Shown here: in pieces, positions 31,923 through 40,800 of the stretch
How positions within the stretch are numbered: position 1 is the first letter of the stretch
Layout: every line of letters starts with the position of its first letter
Assembly: GCF_036421915.1 (NCBI RefSeq)
Contig: NZ_JAZGOM010000015.1
Reading direction: 5' to 3' (one strand)
DNA length: 64,000 bases
Origin: Georgenia_A wangjunii
Lineage (GTDB): Bacteria > Actinomycetota > Actinomycetes > Actinomycetales > Actinomycetaceae
The notes under the pieces: generated by a model
The model's input: only the letters and a program-made list of their open reading frames with translations
Databases searched by the model: none
What the model was told of the DNA's origin: nothing
Program-made: the position numbers and the translations under genes

Positions 31923-33335
31923 ATGAAGATCCTCATCGCAGACCGTGTCCTGTGTGGCGCCGATCTCGAGCTCGTCGAGCGGGGAGCCGTCGTCATCGAC
32001 GGCGGCACCATCGCCTGGGTGGGCCCGGCGGCCGAGCTCACCACCGACGTCACGGGGGTTGACCCCGACATCGAGGACCTCGGCGACGTCACCGTGATGC
32101 CCGGCCTCATCGACGCCCACGTCCACCTCGCGTTCGACGGCGGCCCCGCCCCCGTCGCGCGGATGAGGGCGGAGAGCGACGCGCAGCAGGTGGCCACGAT
32201 GCTCGCCAGCGCGCGGCAGCTCCTCAGCGTCGGGGTGACCACCGCCCGGGACCTCGGGGCGCGCGCGTACCTCGACGTCGTCGTCCGCGACGCCATCGCG
32301 GCCGGGACGGCCCGGGGGCCGCGCATCATCGCCGCGGGGGCGCCGATTACCGTCACCGGGGGCCACTGCTGGTTCATGGGAGCCGAGGCCGACGGGGTCG
32401 ACGACGTGCGCAGGATGGTCCGCCGCCACCACAAGGCCGGGGTGGACGCCATCAAGATCATGTCCACCGGCGGCAACATGACCGTCGGCTCGGCGCCCTG
32501 GCACGCGCAGTTCACCACGGCCGAGCTCACCGCCGCGGTCGAGGAGGCGCACCGCCTCGGCAAGCGGGTGGCCGCCCACGCGCACGGCACCGAGGGCATC
32601 CGGCGCGCGCTCGACGCGGGCGTCGACACCCTCGAGCACTGCTCCTTCCAGACGGAGGACGGTTTCGGGGGAGTCGATCCCGAGCTCGCCGACCGCATCG
32701 GCGCCGCGCCGGTCTACGTGTCTCCGACCTGCAACGTGCGGATGCGGGAGATCCGGGCGCTCATGCCGGACAGCGAGTTCGCCCTCGCCGAGCTGTACCG
32801 GCGCGGGGCGAAGATCATCGCGAGCACCGACGCCGGGATCGACAACACCCCGCACCACGGCTTCGTCGGCGGGCTCGAGGGGATGACCGACGCCGGCCTG
32901 CCCGTCCACGAGGTGCTCCTCGCGGCGACGAGCCGGGCCGCCGAGGCGCTGGGGCTGGCCGGCGTGGCGGGGCAGCTCACCGCCGGAGCCTCGGCGGACG
33001 TCATCGCCGTGGCCGGGGACCCGCGGGAGGACCTCGCGGCCCTGTACGCGCTGCGGCTCGTCCTGGCGCGCGGGGTCCCGTTCACGCCCGACCCACTGCC
33101 GCCCATCGCGCCCCTCTCGCTCGAGACCCTGCCCCCGCTCTTCCGGGAGAGGGTGCGGGCACGGGCCGAGGCGGACGCAGCGGCGGCCGGGACGGCGCCG
33201 GACGACGACGGCGCGAGCGTCGCGCCGTCGGCGGTCCTCCCCGCAGAGGCGTTGCCGGCGGAGGTGGACCCGTCGCTACCGGCGGTGACGCCGATGCCGC
33301 CGGCGCCCGTCCCCACCGGAGGGGGACGGCGATGA
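31923..33335 (+). CDS. Metal-dependent amidohydrolase (prolidase/imidazolonepropionase-like)
   Basis: The 470-residue TIM-barrel hydrolase has the metal-binding VMPGLIDAHVHLAFDGG near residue 60, a carboxylatable-lysine region HHKAGVDAIKIMSTGGNMTV, HAHGTEGIRRALDAGVDTLE HC-type metal histidines and ASTDAGIDNTPHHGFV with the catalytic aspartate. Relatives include Xaa-Pro dipeptidases and other amide hydrolases. Its position between the two permease genes, overlapping the second by ATGA, ties it to the transported compound. The last 90 residues are Pro/Ala-rich and probably disordered, an extension not usual for the family. Confidence 0.88.
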   Translation: MKILIADRVLCGADLELVERGAVVIDGGTIAWVGPAAELTTDVTGVDPDIEDLGDVTVMPGLIDAHVHLAFDGGPAPVARMRAESDAQQVATMLASARQLLSVGVTTARDLGARAYLDVVVRDAIAAGTARGPRIIAAGAPITVTGGHCWFMGAEADGVDDVRRMVRRHHKAGVDAIKIMSTGGNMTVGSAPWHAQFTTAELTAAVEEAHRLGKRVAAHAHGTEGIRRALDAGVDTLEHCSFQTEDGFGGVDPELADRIGAAPVYVSPTCNVRMREIRALMPDSEFALAELYRRGAKIIASTDAGIDNTPHHGFVGGLEGMTDAGLPVHEVLLAATSRAAEALGLAGVAGQLTAGASADVIAVAGDPREDLAALYALRLVLARGVPFTPDPLPPIAPLSLETLPPLFRERVRARAEADAAAAGTAPDDDGASVAPSAVLPAEALPAEVDPSLPAVTPMPPAPVPTGGGRR

Positions 33336-34210
33336 CCACCCTCGACCCGGCCGTCGCCGAGCCCGTCCTCGCCCGGTCCCGGTTCGACCGCGCTCGCCTG
33401 CCGCGCTTCTCCGTCAACAACACCGTGCTCGGCCTGTCGCTCGGGTGGTTGGTGCTCGTCGTCGTCGCGGCAGTCCTGCCGGGCCTCCTCGCCGGCGGTG
33501 ACCCCACGGAGCTGAACCCGGCCCGGGCGATGACCGAGCCGGGGACCGAGACGGTCCTCGGCACCGACCACTACGGCCGCTCGATCCTCACGCTCCTCGT
33601 CCACGGGGCCCGCAGCGCCATGATCATCGGCTTGTTCGCCACGGCGTTCGGGGTGGCGGTCGGCGGGCTCATCGGGCTCGTCGCGGGGTACGTCGGCGGC
33701 TGGGTGGACATGGTGGCGGGACGGCTCATGGACATGTTCATGGCTTTCCCCGGCGTGCTGCTCGCCCTCATGATCACCGCCGCGCTCGGCCCGACGACGA
33801 CGAACCTCATCCTCGCCGTCGGCGTCGCCACGGTGCCGCAGTTCTACCGCGTCATGCGCGGGCAGGTCATGTCCGTGCGGGGGCGCCTGTACATCGAGGC
33901 CGCGCGCTCGAACGGCTTCCGCCAGAGCCGCATCCTCCTGCGCCACGTCCTGCCGAACGCCATCGCGCCGATCATCGTGCTCGCGACCGTGAGCGTCGGC
34001 GTCGCGATCGTCATCGCCGCCTCGCTCAGCTTCCTCGGGCTCGGCCCGCGCACCGACGTACCTGACTGGGGCCAGCTTCTCTCGATGGGTCAGCCCTACC
34101 TCGCCAACGCCTGGTGGATCTCGACGTTCCCCGGCGTGGCCCTCACCCTCACCGTCATCGCCGTCAGCCTCCTCGGGGACTGGCTGCGCGACACCCTCGA
34201 CGCGGACTAG
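33332..34210 (+). CDS. Dipeptide/oligopeptide ABC permease, DppC type
   Basis: The 292-residue protein has an N-terminal membrane segment, the conserved LGTDHYGRSILTLLVHGARS, and five more segments including the cytoplasmic EAARSNGFRQSRILLRHVLP that contacts the ATPases, and the typical SLSFLGLGPRTDVPDWGQLL. It completes the membrane channel with the DppB-type protein. Translation overlaps the amidohydrolase stop (ATGA), indicating coupling. Confidence 0.92.
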   Translation: MTTLDPAVAEPVLARSRFDRARLPRFSVNNTVLGLSLGWLVLVVVAAVLPGLLAGGDPTELNPARAMTEPGTETVLGTDHYGRSILTLLVHGARSAMIIGLFATAFGVAVGGLIGLVAGYVGGWVDMVAGRLMDMFMAFPGVLLALMITAALGPTTTNLILAVGVATVPQFYRVMRGQVMSVRGRLYIEAARSNGFRQSRILLRHVLPNAIAPIIVLATVSVGVAIVIAASLSFLGLGPRTDVPDWGQLLSMGQPYLANAWWISTFPGVALTLTVIAVSLLGDWLRDTLDAD

Positions 34211-34219
34211 GAGAACGCC

Positions 34220-35257
34220 ATGACCAGCTCGAAGGACACGCTCCTCGATCTCAGGGGCGTCCAGGTGGAGCTCGACCGCGGCCGCAGCCGGGTGCCGCTC
34301 GTCCGCGACGCGACGCTCGAGGTCCGTCGCGGGGAGGTCGTGTGCCTCGTGGGGGAGTCCGGCAGCGGCAAGTCCGTCACCGCCCGCACGATCATGGGGC
34401 TCACCCAGCTCGACGGCCGTATGCGGGTCAGCGGGCAGGCCCTGTTCGAGGGCACCGACCTGTTCGGCCTCGGCAAGGAGCAGATGCGCCGGCTGCGGGG
34501 GCGGGACCTCAGCATGGTGTTCCAGGAGCCGCTCAGCTCCCTCGACCCGGTGTACACCGTCGAGTCCCAGCTGCGCGAGGGCCTGCGGCGCCGGGAGAAG
34601 CTGAGTGGCAAGGCCGAGCGGGCACGGATGAGCGAGGCGCTCGCCGAGGTGGGCATCCACGACGGCACGCGCGTGCTCCGCAGCTACCCGCACCAGCTCT
34701 CGGGCGGGATGTGCCAGCGGGTCATGATCGCCATGGCGCTGCTGACCCAGCCCCGCCTCCTCATCGCCGACGAGCCGACGACGGCGCTGGACGTGACGAT
34801 CCAGGCGCAGATCCTCGAGCTCCTCGACCGGCTGCGTGTGGAGACGGACATGTCCGTCCTCCTCGTCACCCACGACATGGGCGTCGCGGCGGACCTGGCC
34901 GACCGGGTCGTCGTCATGTACGCCGGGCGCGTCGTCGAGGACGCAGACCCGGGCGCCGCGTTCACCGCCGCGCAGCACCCGTACACCGCCGGGCTGCTCG
35001 CGTGCATCCCTCCGATGGTCGGTGCGCGGCCGGAGAAGCTGCCGGCCATCGGCGGCACCGTGCCCGATCCCTCAGCACTGCCCCCGGGGTGCTCGTTCCA
35101 CCCGCGCTGCCCGCGCGCGACCGAGCGGTGCACGACGGAGACCCCGCCCTTGGCGAGCGTGGGGGTCAGCACGGCCGCCTGCTGGCACCCTCTCGGTGAG
35201 CGACCACCGACGGACCCGCGCAGCGCGACGCCGGTGCCGGACGGGGCGCTGCTGTGA
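34220..35257 (+). CDS. Peptide ABC transporter ATPase, DppD type
   Basis: The 345-residue ATPase has Walker A GESGSGKSVTA, a Q-loop MVFQEPLSSLDPVYT, an atypical-looking but complete signature LSGGMCQRVMIAMAL, Walker B RLLIADEPTTALDVT and H-loop VTHDMGV. The C-terminal cysteine cluster (PPGCSFHPRCPRATERCTTE) is the oligopeptide-specific extension that binds an iron-sulfur cluster in relatives. It starts ten bases after the DppC-type gene, with the ribosome site overlapping that stop codon, and its own stop overlaps the next start. Confidence 0.93.
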   Translation: MTSSKDTLLDLRGVQVELDRGRSRVPLVRDATLEVRRGEVVCLVGESGSGKSVTARTIMGLTQLDGRMRVSGQALFEGTDLFGLGKEQMRRLRGRDLSMVFQEPLSSLDPVYTVESQLREGLRRREKLSGKAERARMSEALAEVGIHDGTRVLRSYPHQLSGGMCQRVMIAMALLTQPRLLIADEPTTALDVTIQAQILELLDRLRVETDMSVLLVTHDMGVAADLADRVVVMYAGRVVEDADPGAAFTAAQHPYTAGLLACIPPMVGARPEKLPAIGGTVPDPSALPPGCSFHPRCPRATERCTTETPPLASVGVSTAACWHPLGERPPTDPRSATPVPDGALL

Positions 35258-36273
35258 GCGCGCCGGTCACGCACCCCACCGCCGCGGGGGAGGTCGTGAG
35301 CGACCCGATCCTGTCGATGCGCTCGGTGTCCAAGCACTTCCAGGTGCGCACCACGGCCAACCCCTTCCGCCCGCCGAGCGTGCTCAAGGCCGTCGACGGC
35401 GTCACGCTCGACATCGCCCGCGGCGAGACGTTCGGGCTCGTCGGGGAGTCCGGCTCCGGGAAGTCGACCCTTGGCCGGCTCGCCGTCCGCCTCGCGACGC
35501 CCACCGCGGGGACCATCGACTTCGACGGGCACGACATCACGAGCATCGAGGGGGAGGTGCTGCGGCGGACACGGCGGCACATGCAGGTCGTCTTCCAGGA
35601 CCCGCTGGGCTCGCTCAACCCCCGCATGCGCGTGGGGGACATCATCGGGGAACCCCTGCGGGTCTTCGACAACCTCCGTGGCTCCGCGCTGGAGGACCGG
35701 GTGGCCGAGCTGCTCCGAGCCGTGGGCCTCGACCCCTCGCGGGCCACGGCCCGGCCGCGCGCACTCAGCGGCGGCCAGCGCCAGCGCGTCGGGATCGCCC
35801 GCGCGATCTCGGTCAACCCGAGCCTCATCCTCGCCGACGAGGCGGTCTCCGCCCTCGACGTCTCGGTCCAGGCGCAGATCACCAACCTCCTCGGTGATCT
35901 GCGTGAGCGGCTCGGTCTCACCTATCTGTTCATCGCGCACGGGCTGCCCATCGTCCGGCAGGTGGCGCAGCGGGTCGGGGTCATGTACCTCGGCCGCATC
36001 GTGGAGGTCGCGGGCGTCGACGAGCTCTTCGACAACCCGCAGCACCCGTACACCAAGGCGCTGCTCGCAGCCTCGCCGGTGCCGGACCCCTCCCTCAAGC
36101 GCGAGCGGGTGGTGCTGCGCGGGGAGCCGCCCACGCCGCTCAACATCCCCAGCGGCTGCCGCTTCCGCACCCGCTGCCCCATGGCGCAGGACATCTGCGC
36201 CGACATCGCACCACCCGTGGTGAGGGTCGGCCCCGGACACACGTCCGAGTGCCACTTCGCCGGACAGCTCTAG
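35254..36273 (+). CDS. Peptide ABC transporter ATPase, DppF type
   Basis: The 339-residue partner ATPase has Walker A GESGSGKSTLGRLAV, Q-loop VVFQDPLGSLNPRMR, signature LSGGQRQRVGIARAI, Walker B LILADEAVSALDVS and H-loop IAHGLPIV. It ends with the cysteine cluster PSGCRFRTRCPMAQDICADI. The GTG start shares GTGA with the DppD-type stop. The N-terminal STHFQVRT-type segment (SVSKHFQVRTTANPFRPPSV) is typical of DppF. Confidence 0.93.
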   Translation: MSAPVTHPTAAGEVVSDPILSMRSVSKHFQVRTTANPFRPPSVLKAVDGVTLDIARGETFGLVGESGSGKSTLGRLAVRLATPTAGTIDFDGHDITSIEGEVLRRTRRHMQVVFQDPLGSLNPRMRVGDIIGEPLRVFDNLRGSALEDRVAELLRAVGLDPSRATARPRALSGGQRQRVGIARAISVNPSLILADEAVSALDVSVQAQITNLLGDLRERLGLTYLFIAHGLPIVRQVAQRVGVMYLGRIVEVAGVDELFDNPQHPYTKALLAASPVPDPSLKRERVVLRGEPPTPLNIPSGCRFRTRCPMAQDICADIAPPVVRVGPGHTSECHFAGQL

Positions 36274-36281
36274 GAGGACCC

Positions 36282-37685
36282 GTGCGGACGGAAGCAGACA
36301 GCCGGCCCATCGGGGTCCTCATCGCGAGCAACCTCCTGGGAGGCGTCGGGGTCGCCTCGGGCGTCGCCGTCGGCGCGCTCCTCGTCGAGGAGCACGGCGG
36401 GACCGCGATCGCCGGGCTCGGTCAGGCCGCGAGCGTCCTCGGCGCGGCCATCGCCGCGATCCCGCTCGCGACGATGGCCACGCGTCACGGGCGCCGGTGG
36501 TCCCTCGCCACCGGGTACGCGATAGCGCTGACCGGGGCGGTGCTCATCATCACCGCCGCGGTCGTCGGGCAGATCCTCGTCCTCCTGCTCGGACTCGGGC
36601 TCTTCGGCGTGGCGCAGGCGGTCAACCTGCAGTCCCGCTACGCAGCCGCCGAGGGGGTGCCCGCCGCCAGCCGGGCCAAGGCGATGTCGATCGTCATCTG
36701 GGCCACGACGATCGGCTCCGTCGCCGGCCCCAACCTCAGCGCCGTCGGCGAGCGGCTCGGGACGTCCGTCGGGGTGCCAGGGCTCGCGGGCCCCTACCTC
36801 TTCTCGCTCGTCTCGTTCGCCGGTGCCGGGCTCGCCGTGGCGCTGTTCTACCGGCCGGCGCGGGTCGCGGCGGTGGGGGCGGACGCTGGCGGCGCGCCGA
36901 CCGGTGCCAGCGCGTCCCGGGTTCCGGCCGCCGCTCCGGCCGGGGGCCTCGCTCCCGGCCTGCCCGCCAGTGGCGAGGGTGCTGGGGGCCGCGTCGGCAG
37001 CGCGGCGAGCCATGCTCCGACCATGGGCGCGGTGCAGGCGCTCCGCTGGGCGCTCGCGCGTCGGGTGCCGCGTTTCGCCGTCGTCCTCCTCGCCGGCGGC
37101 CACGCCGTCATGGTCATGGTCATGGTGATGACCCCGCTGCACATGCAGCACAACGGGATGTCGCTCGAGGTCGTCGGGATCGTCATCAGCCTGCACGTGC
37201 TCGGGATGTTCGCCCTCAGCCCGGTGTTCGGCTGGCTCGCGGACCGCTACGGAGCGATCCGCACGGCGACGCTCGGGGTGGCGATCCTCGTCGTCGCAAT
37301 CGTCCTCGGGTTCGTCGCCGCCTCGACGCACGCGCACGGCTCGCTCACCGCGGTGGCGCTGACGGTGCTCGGGCTCGGGTGGTCGGCGACGACCATCTCC
37401 GCCTCCGCCCTCATCACGAGCACGTCGAGCGATGCGGTGCGCGTGCCCCTGCAAGGAGCCACTGATGCCGGCATGAACTACGCCGGTGCCTCGGCGGCGG
37501 CCCTCGCCGGGCCCGTCCTTGCTGCCGGGGGCTTCCACGCCGTCAACATCGGCGGTGCGCTCATCCTCGTGCCGGTCATCGTCCTCCTCGTCGGCCTCCT
37601 CCGGCGCCCGGAGCACCCGGCGGAACCGCCGTCCCCGACGACGCCCGCCACCGCGCCCGCCGCAGGCGTCGTCGGCAGCAGCTGA
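36282..37685 (+). CDS. MFS transporter (copy B of a duplicated pair)
   Basis: This 467-residue transporter is nearly the same protein as the one at 25696, differing mainly in a longer, Gly/Ala/Pro-rich central loop (about residues 195-245) and scattered substitutions. GTG 36282 lies eight bases after the DppF-type stop, and the ribosome site TAGGAGG includes that stop codon, so this copy is translated as the last gene of the peptide-transporter operon, unlike copy A. A role in exporting a product of the imported compound is possible but unproven. Confidence 0.88.
   Translation: MRTEADSRPIGVLIASNLLGGVGVASGVAVGALLVEEHGGTAIAGLGQAASVLGAAIAAIPLATMATRHGRRWSLATGYAIALTGAVLIITAAVVGQILVLLLGLGLFGVAQAVNLQSRYAAAEGVPAASRAKAMSIVIWATTIGSVAGPNLSAVGERLGTSVGVPGLAGPYLFSLVSFAGAGLAVALFYRPARVAAVGADAGGAPTGASASRVPAAAPAGGLAPGLPASGEGAGGRVGSAASHAPTMGAVQALRWALARRVPRFAVVLLAGGHAVMVMVMVMTPLHMQHNGMSLEVVGIVISLHVLGMFALSPVFGWLADRYGAIRTATLGVAILVVAIVLGFVAASTHAHGSLTAVALTVLGLGWSATTISASALITSTSSDAVRVPLQGATDAGMNYAGASAAALAGPVLAAGGFHAVNIGGALILVPVIVLLVGLLRRPEHPAEPPSPTTPATAPAAGVVGSS
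37554..37657. repeat. Identical 104-bp segment shared by the two MFS genes, copy B
   Basis: It is identical to 26908-27011. The conservation at the DNA level, including third codon positions, points to a recent duplication or ongoing gene conversion. Confidence 0.85.
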
Positions 37686-37740
37686 GCGCCCACCGGCGGA
37701 GCAGCCCCTCTGGCGGAGAGCCTTTCCGCCGGGTGCATGT

Positions 37741-37795
37741 GTTCAGTGCGGCGTCGTGCTCGAGCCACGTCAGGGTCACCTGTCGGACATCCCGG
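37741..37795 (+). promoter_or_regulatory. Weak PHO-box-like repeats
   Basis: GTTCAGT at 37741, GGTCACC at 37774 and GGACATC at 37785 lie in an 11-base register (offsets 0, 33, 44). They only partly match the GTTCACC core of actinobacterial PhoP boxes. The site lies about 50-105 bases before the start of the phosphoesterase gene. Confidence 0.3.
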
Positions 37796-37845
37796 TCCGG
37801 TGGACTGCGGGGGCCATAGCCGACCCCTGCAGCCAAGGAAGCCAC

Positions 37846-40800
37846 GTGTCCCTGCGCAACGATCACCTACTTCGACGGCGTCCACGTGACGTCGCCCTCG
37901 GACTCCTCGCCGTCATCGGCCTCGCCGTGGGGCCCGCCACCGTGGCGGCCGCCGCACCGCCCGGGGACTCCCTCGACCTGACGAGCTCGGGGACCGCCAT
38001 CGTCCACCGGCAGGACGAGACGACCGTCTCCCCGGGCGTGCGCCTGACGGAGTTCACCCGCTACGAGGCTGCGGGCTGGCTGCGGGGCGCGGTCCTCGAG
38101 ATCGACCTCGAGAACCCCGCTATCTCGATCGACTACCTCCACCCCGGCGCCGTGGCAGGCAACAAGACGGTCCTCGACATGGTCGAGGAGGAGGGCGCGT
38201 TCGCTGGCGTCAACGGCGACTTCTTCGACATCAACAACTCCGGCGCGGCGAACGGGATCGGCGTCGACGCGGAGGACGGCATCGTCAAGTCGCCCGTCCC
38301 GGGCCACAACAACGCCCTCGTCATCGACTCGCGCGGCCTCGGGCACATCACCGAGGTCTTCCTCGAGGGCACGGCCGTCATCAACGGTGGCGAGAGCCGG
38401 ATGCCCCTCACGGGCGTCAACACCTCGAACTTCCCCGGCGACGGCGTCGCCGTGTTCAACTCCGAGTGGGGCACGTACGCCCGTGCGAACAACCTGCCGG
38501 ACCGCGCCGGGGCCGTCGAGGTCTGGATCGACGCCAGCTCCTCGGTCATCACGACGGCTCAGCCCGTCGGTGAGGGGGAGATCCCTGCGAGCGTGCGCGT
38601 CATCGTCGCGCCGGCCGGCCCGCTCGCGGATCAGCTGCGCGGCCTCGACGCCGGCGACACGGTCCAGACCTCCTACTCGGTCCGCTCCGACGCGGACAGG
38701 GCGGTCGTCGCGGTCGGCGGCCAGGCGGGGCAGACGCTCGTCGGTGATGGCGAGGTCCGGACCTTCGGCGACAAGAGCGTCCACCCCCGCACGGCCGTGG
38801 GCCTCGACGACGGCGGGACGCGCCTCATCCTCGCCGCGGTCGATGGCCGCTCGACGCTGAGCCGCGGGCTCTCGCTCGACGAGCTCGCCGTCTTCATGCG
38901 CGACCTCGGCGCGGACAACGCGCTCAACCTCGACGGCGGCGGCTCGACCACGCTCGTCTCCCAGGAGCCGGGGGAGGACGGCGCGGAGGTCATCAACTCC
39001 CCGTCCGACGGCGTCGAGCGCGAGGACGCGAACGGGCTCGGCGTCATCGTCGAGAAGGGGTCCGGCGTCGTTCAGGCCTACACGGTCCGCCCGGCCCTCG
39101 CGGCCGACGACGCCGCGCGCGTCTTCCCCGGCCTGCACCGCCCGCTCGAGGCGCTCGGCTACGACGAGAACCACCACGCCGTCGCCAGCCCCGCCGAGGC
39201 ATGGACCTCGAGCGACGAGGCCGTCGCCACGGTCACGGACGGCGTACTCACCGCCGTCGCACCGGGGCGGACGACCGTCACCGCTGCGGCGGGGGACGCG
39301 ACCGGGCAGCTCGGCGTGCACGTCCTCGGCGACCTCGCGCGCATCGAGGCGACCCGCTCCGTGCTGGCCATGCCATCACCCGAGGCTGTCGCCCAGCTCG
39401 GTGTCATCGGCTACGACGCCCGGGGCTTCTCCGCCCCGATCGACGCCGCGGACGTCACCGTCACTGGCGCCGACGGGCTCCTCTCTCTCGAGGCAGGATC
39501 GGCGTCGACGTTCGACGTCTCCGCGCTCGTCGAGACGGGCTCGGCGAACCTCACCCTCGCGGTCGGCGACGCCGAGGCGGAGGTCTCCGTCCTCATCGGG
39601 GTGAACGATGTCGCGGTCACGACGTTCGACGACGCAGCGAGCTGGTACACGGCGGGCGCGCGCTCGACGAACGTCCTCGCGCCGGGTGAGGGCCGGGACG
39701 GCTCGGGCCTTGCGATGACGATCGGGTTCGACGAGCAGAGCGGCACCCGCACCGCGAACATGTACCCCTCGACCGACCTCAGCTTTTTCGAGCCGTTCGA
39801 CGGCCAGCTCCAGGAGGTCGGCGCCTGGTTCAAGGGCGACGGTGACGGCAACCCCGCGACCTACTTCACGCTCATCGACGCGGACGGTCGCGCGCAGTAC
39901 ATCTACGGCCCACGCGTCGAGGGGACCGAGTGGCAGTACATCAGCGTCCCCGTCCCGCAGACGCTCGCCTCCCCGGTGCGCTTCCGCTCGCTCGCGCTCT
40001 ACGAGTCGGCGGCGGCGAACCAGTACCGGACCACCGTCCAGGTCGACGACGTCCAGGCCGTCGTCGCCCCGCTCGCCGAGGCGCCGCAGGTTGAACGCTT
40101 CCACGACGCCGCTGTTGTGCCGGCCGGCGCGACGGACGACGCTCCGCTGCGGGTGGCGGTCATGTCCGACGCGCAGTTCGTCGCACGCAACCCCACCTCA
40201 CCCGCCGTCGCCGGTGCGCGCGAGGCGCTCCAGGAGATCGTCGCGGCCAACCCGGACGTGCTCGTCATCAACGGTGACTTCGTCGACGAGGCAGCCCCCG
40301 AGGACTTCGACCTCGCCCGCGCGATCCTCGACGAGGAGCTCGCGGCTGCGGACTTCCCCTGGTACTACGTGCCGGGCAACCACGAGGTCATGGCCGGCCC
40401 GATCGACAACTTCATCGCGGAGTTCGGACCGACGCACCAGCACTTCGACATGGACGGGACGCGGTTCATCACCCTCAACACCGCGACCGGCACCCTCGGC
40501 TCCGAGTTCGCGCAGGTCGCCATGCTGCGCGCCCAGCTCGACGCGGCGGCGGTGGACCCGGCCATCTCCGGTGTCCTCGTCTTCGGGCATCACCCGACGC
40601 GTGACTTCCTCCCGACGGCGGCCAGCCAGCTGAGCGACCGTCAGGAGGCCGCGATGCTCGAGGACTGGCTCTCCGACTTCCGCGAGTCGTCCGGGAAGTC
40701 GACGGCGTACATCGGCTCCCACGTGGGGGCGTTCAGCGCCCGCAGCCAGGACGGCGTCGTCCACCTCATCAACGGGAACTCGGGCAAGAGCCCGAGCTCG

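Noticed and set aside
37486..37845. Open frame extending the first phosphoesterase gene back into the MFS gene
   Set aside because: It overlaps the real MFS coding end in another frame and codes arginine/serine-rich noise; the signal peptide and ribosome site place the start at GTG 37846.
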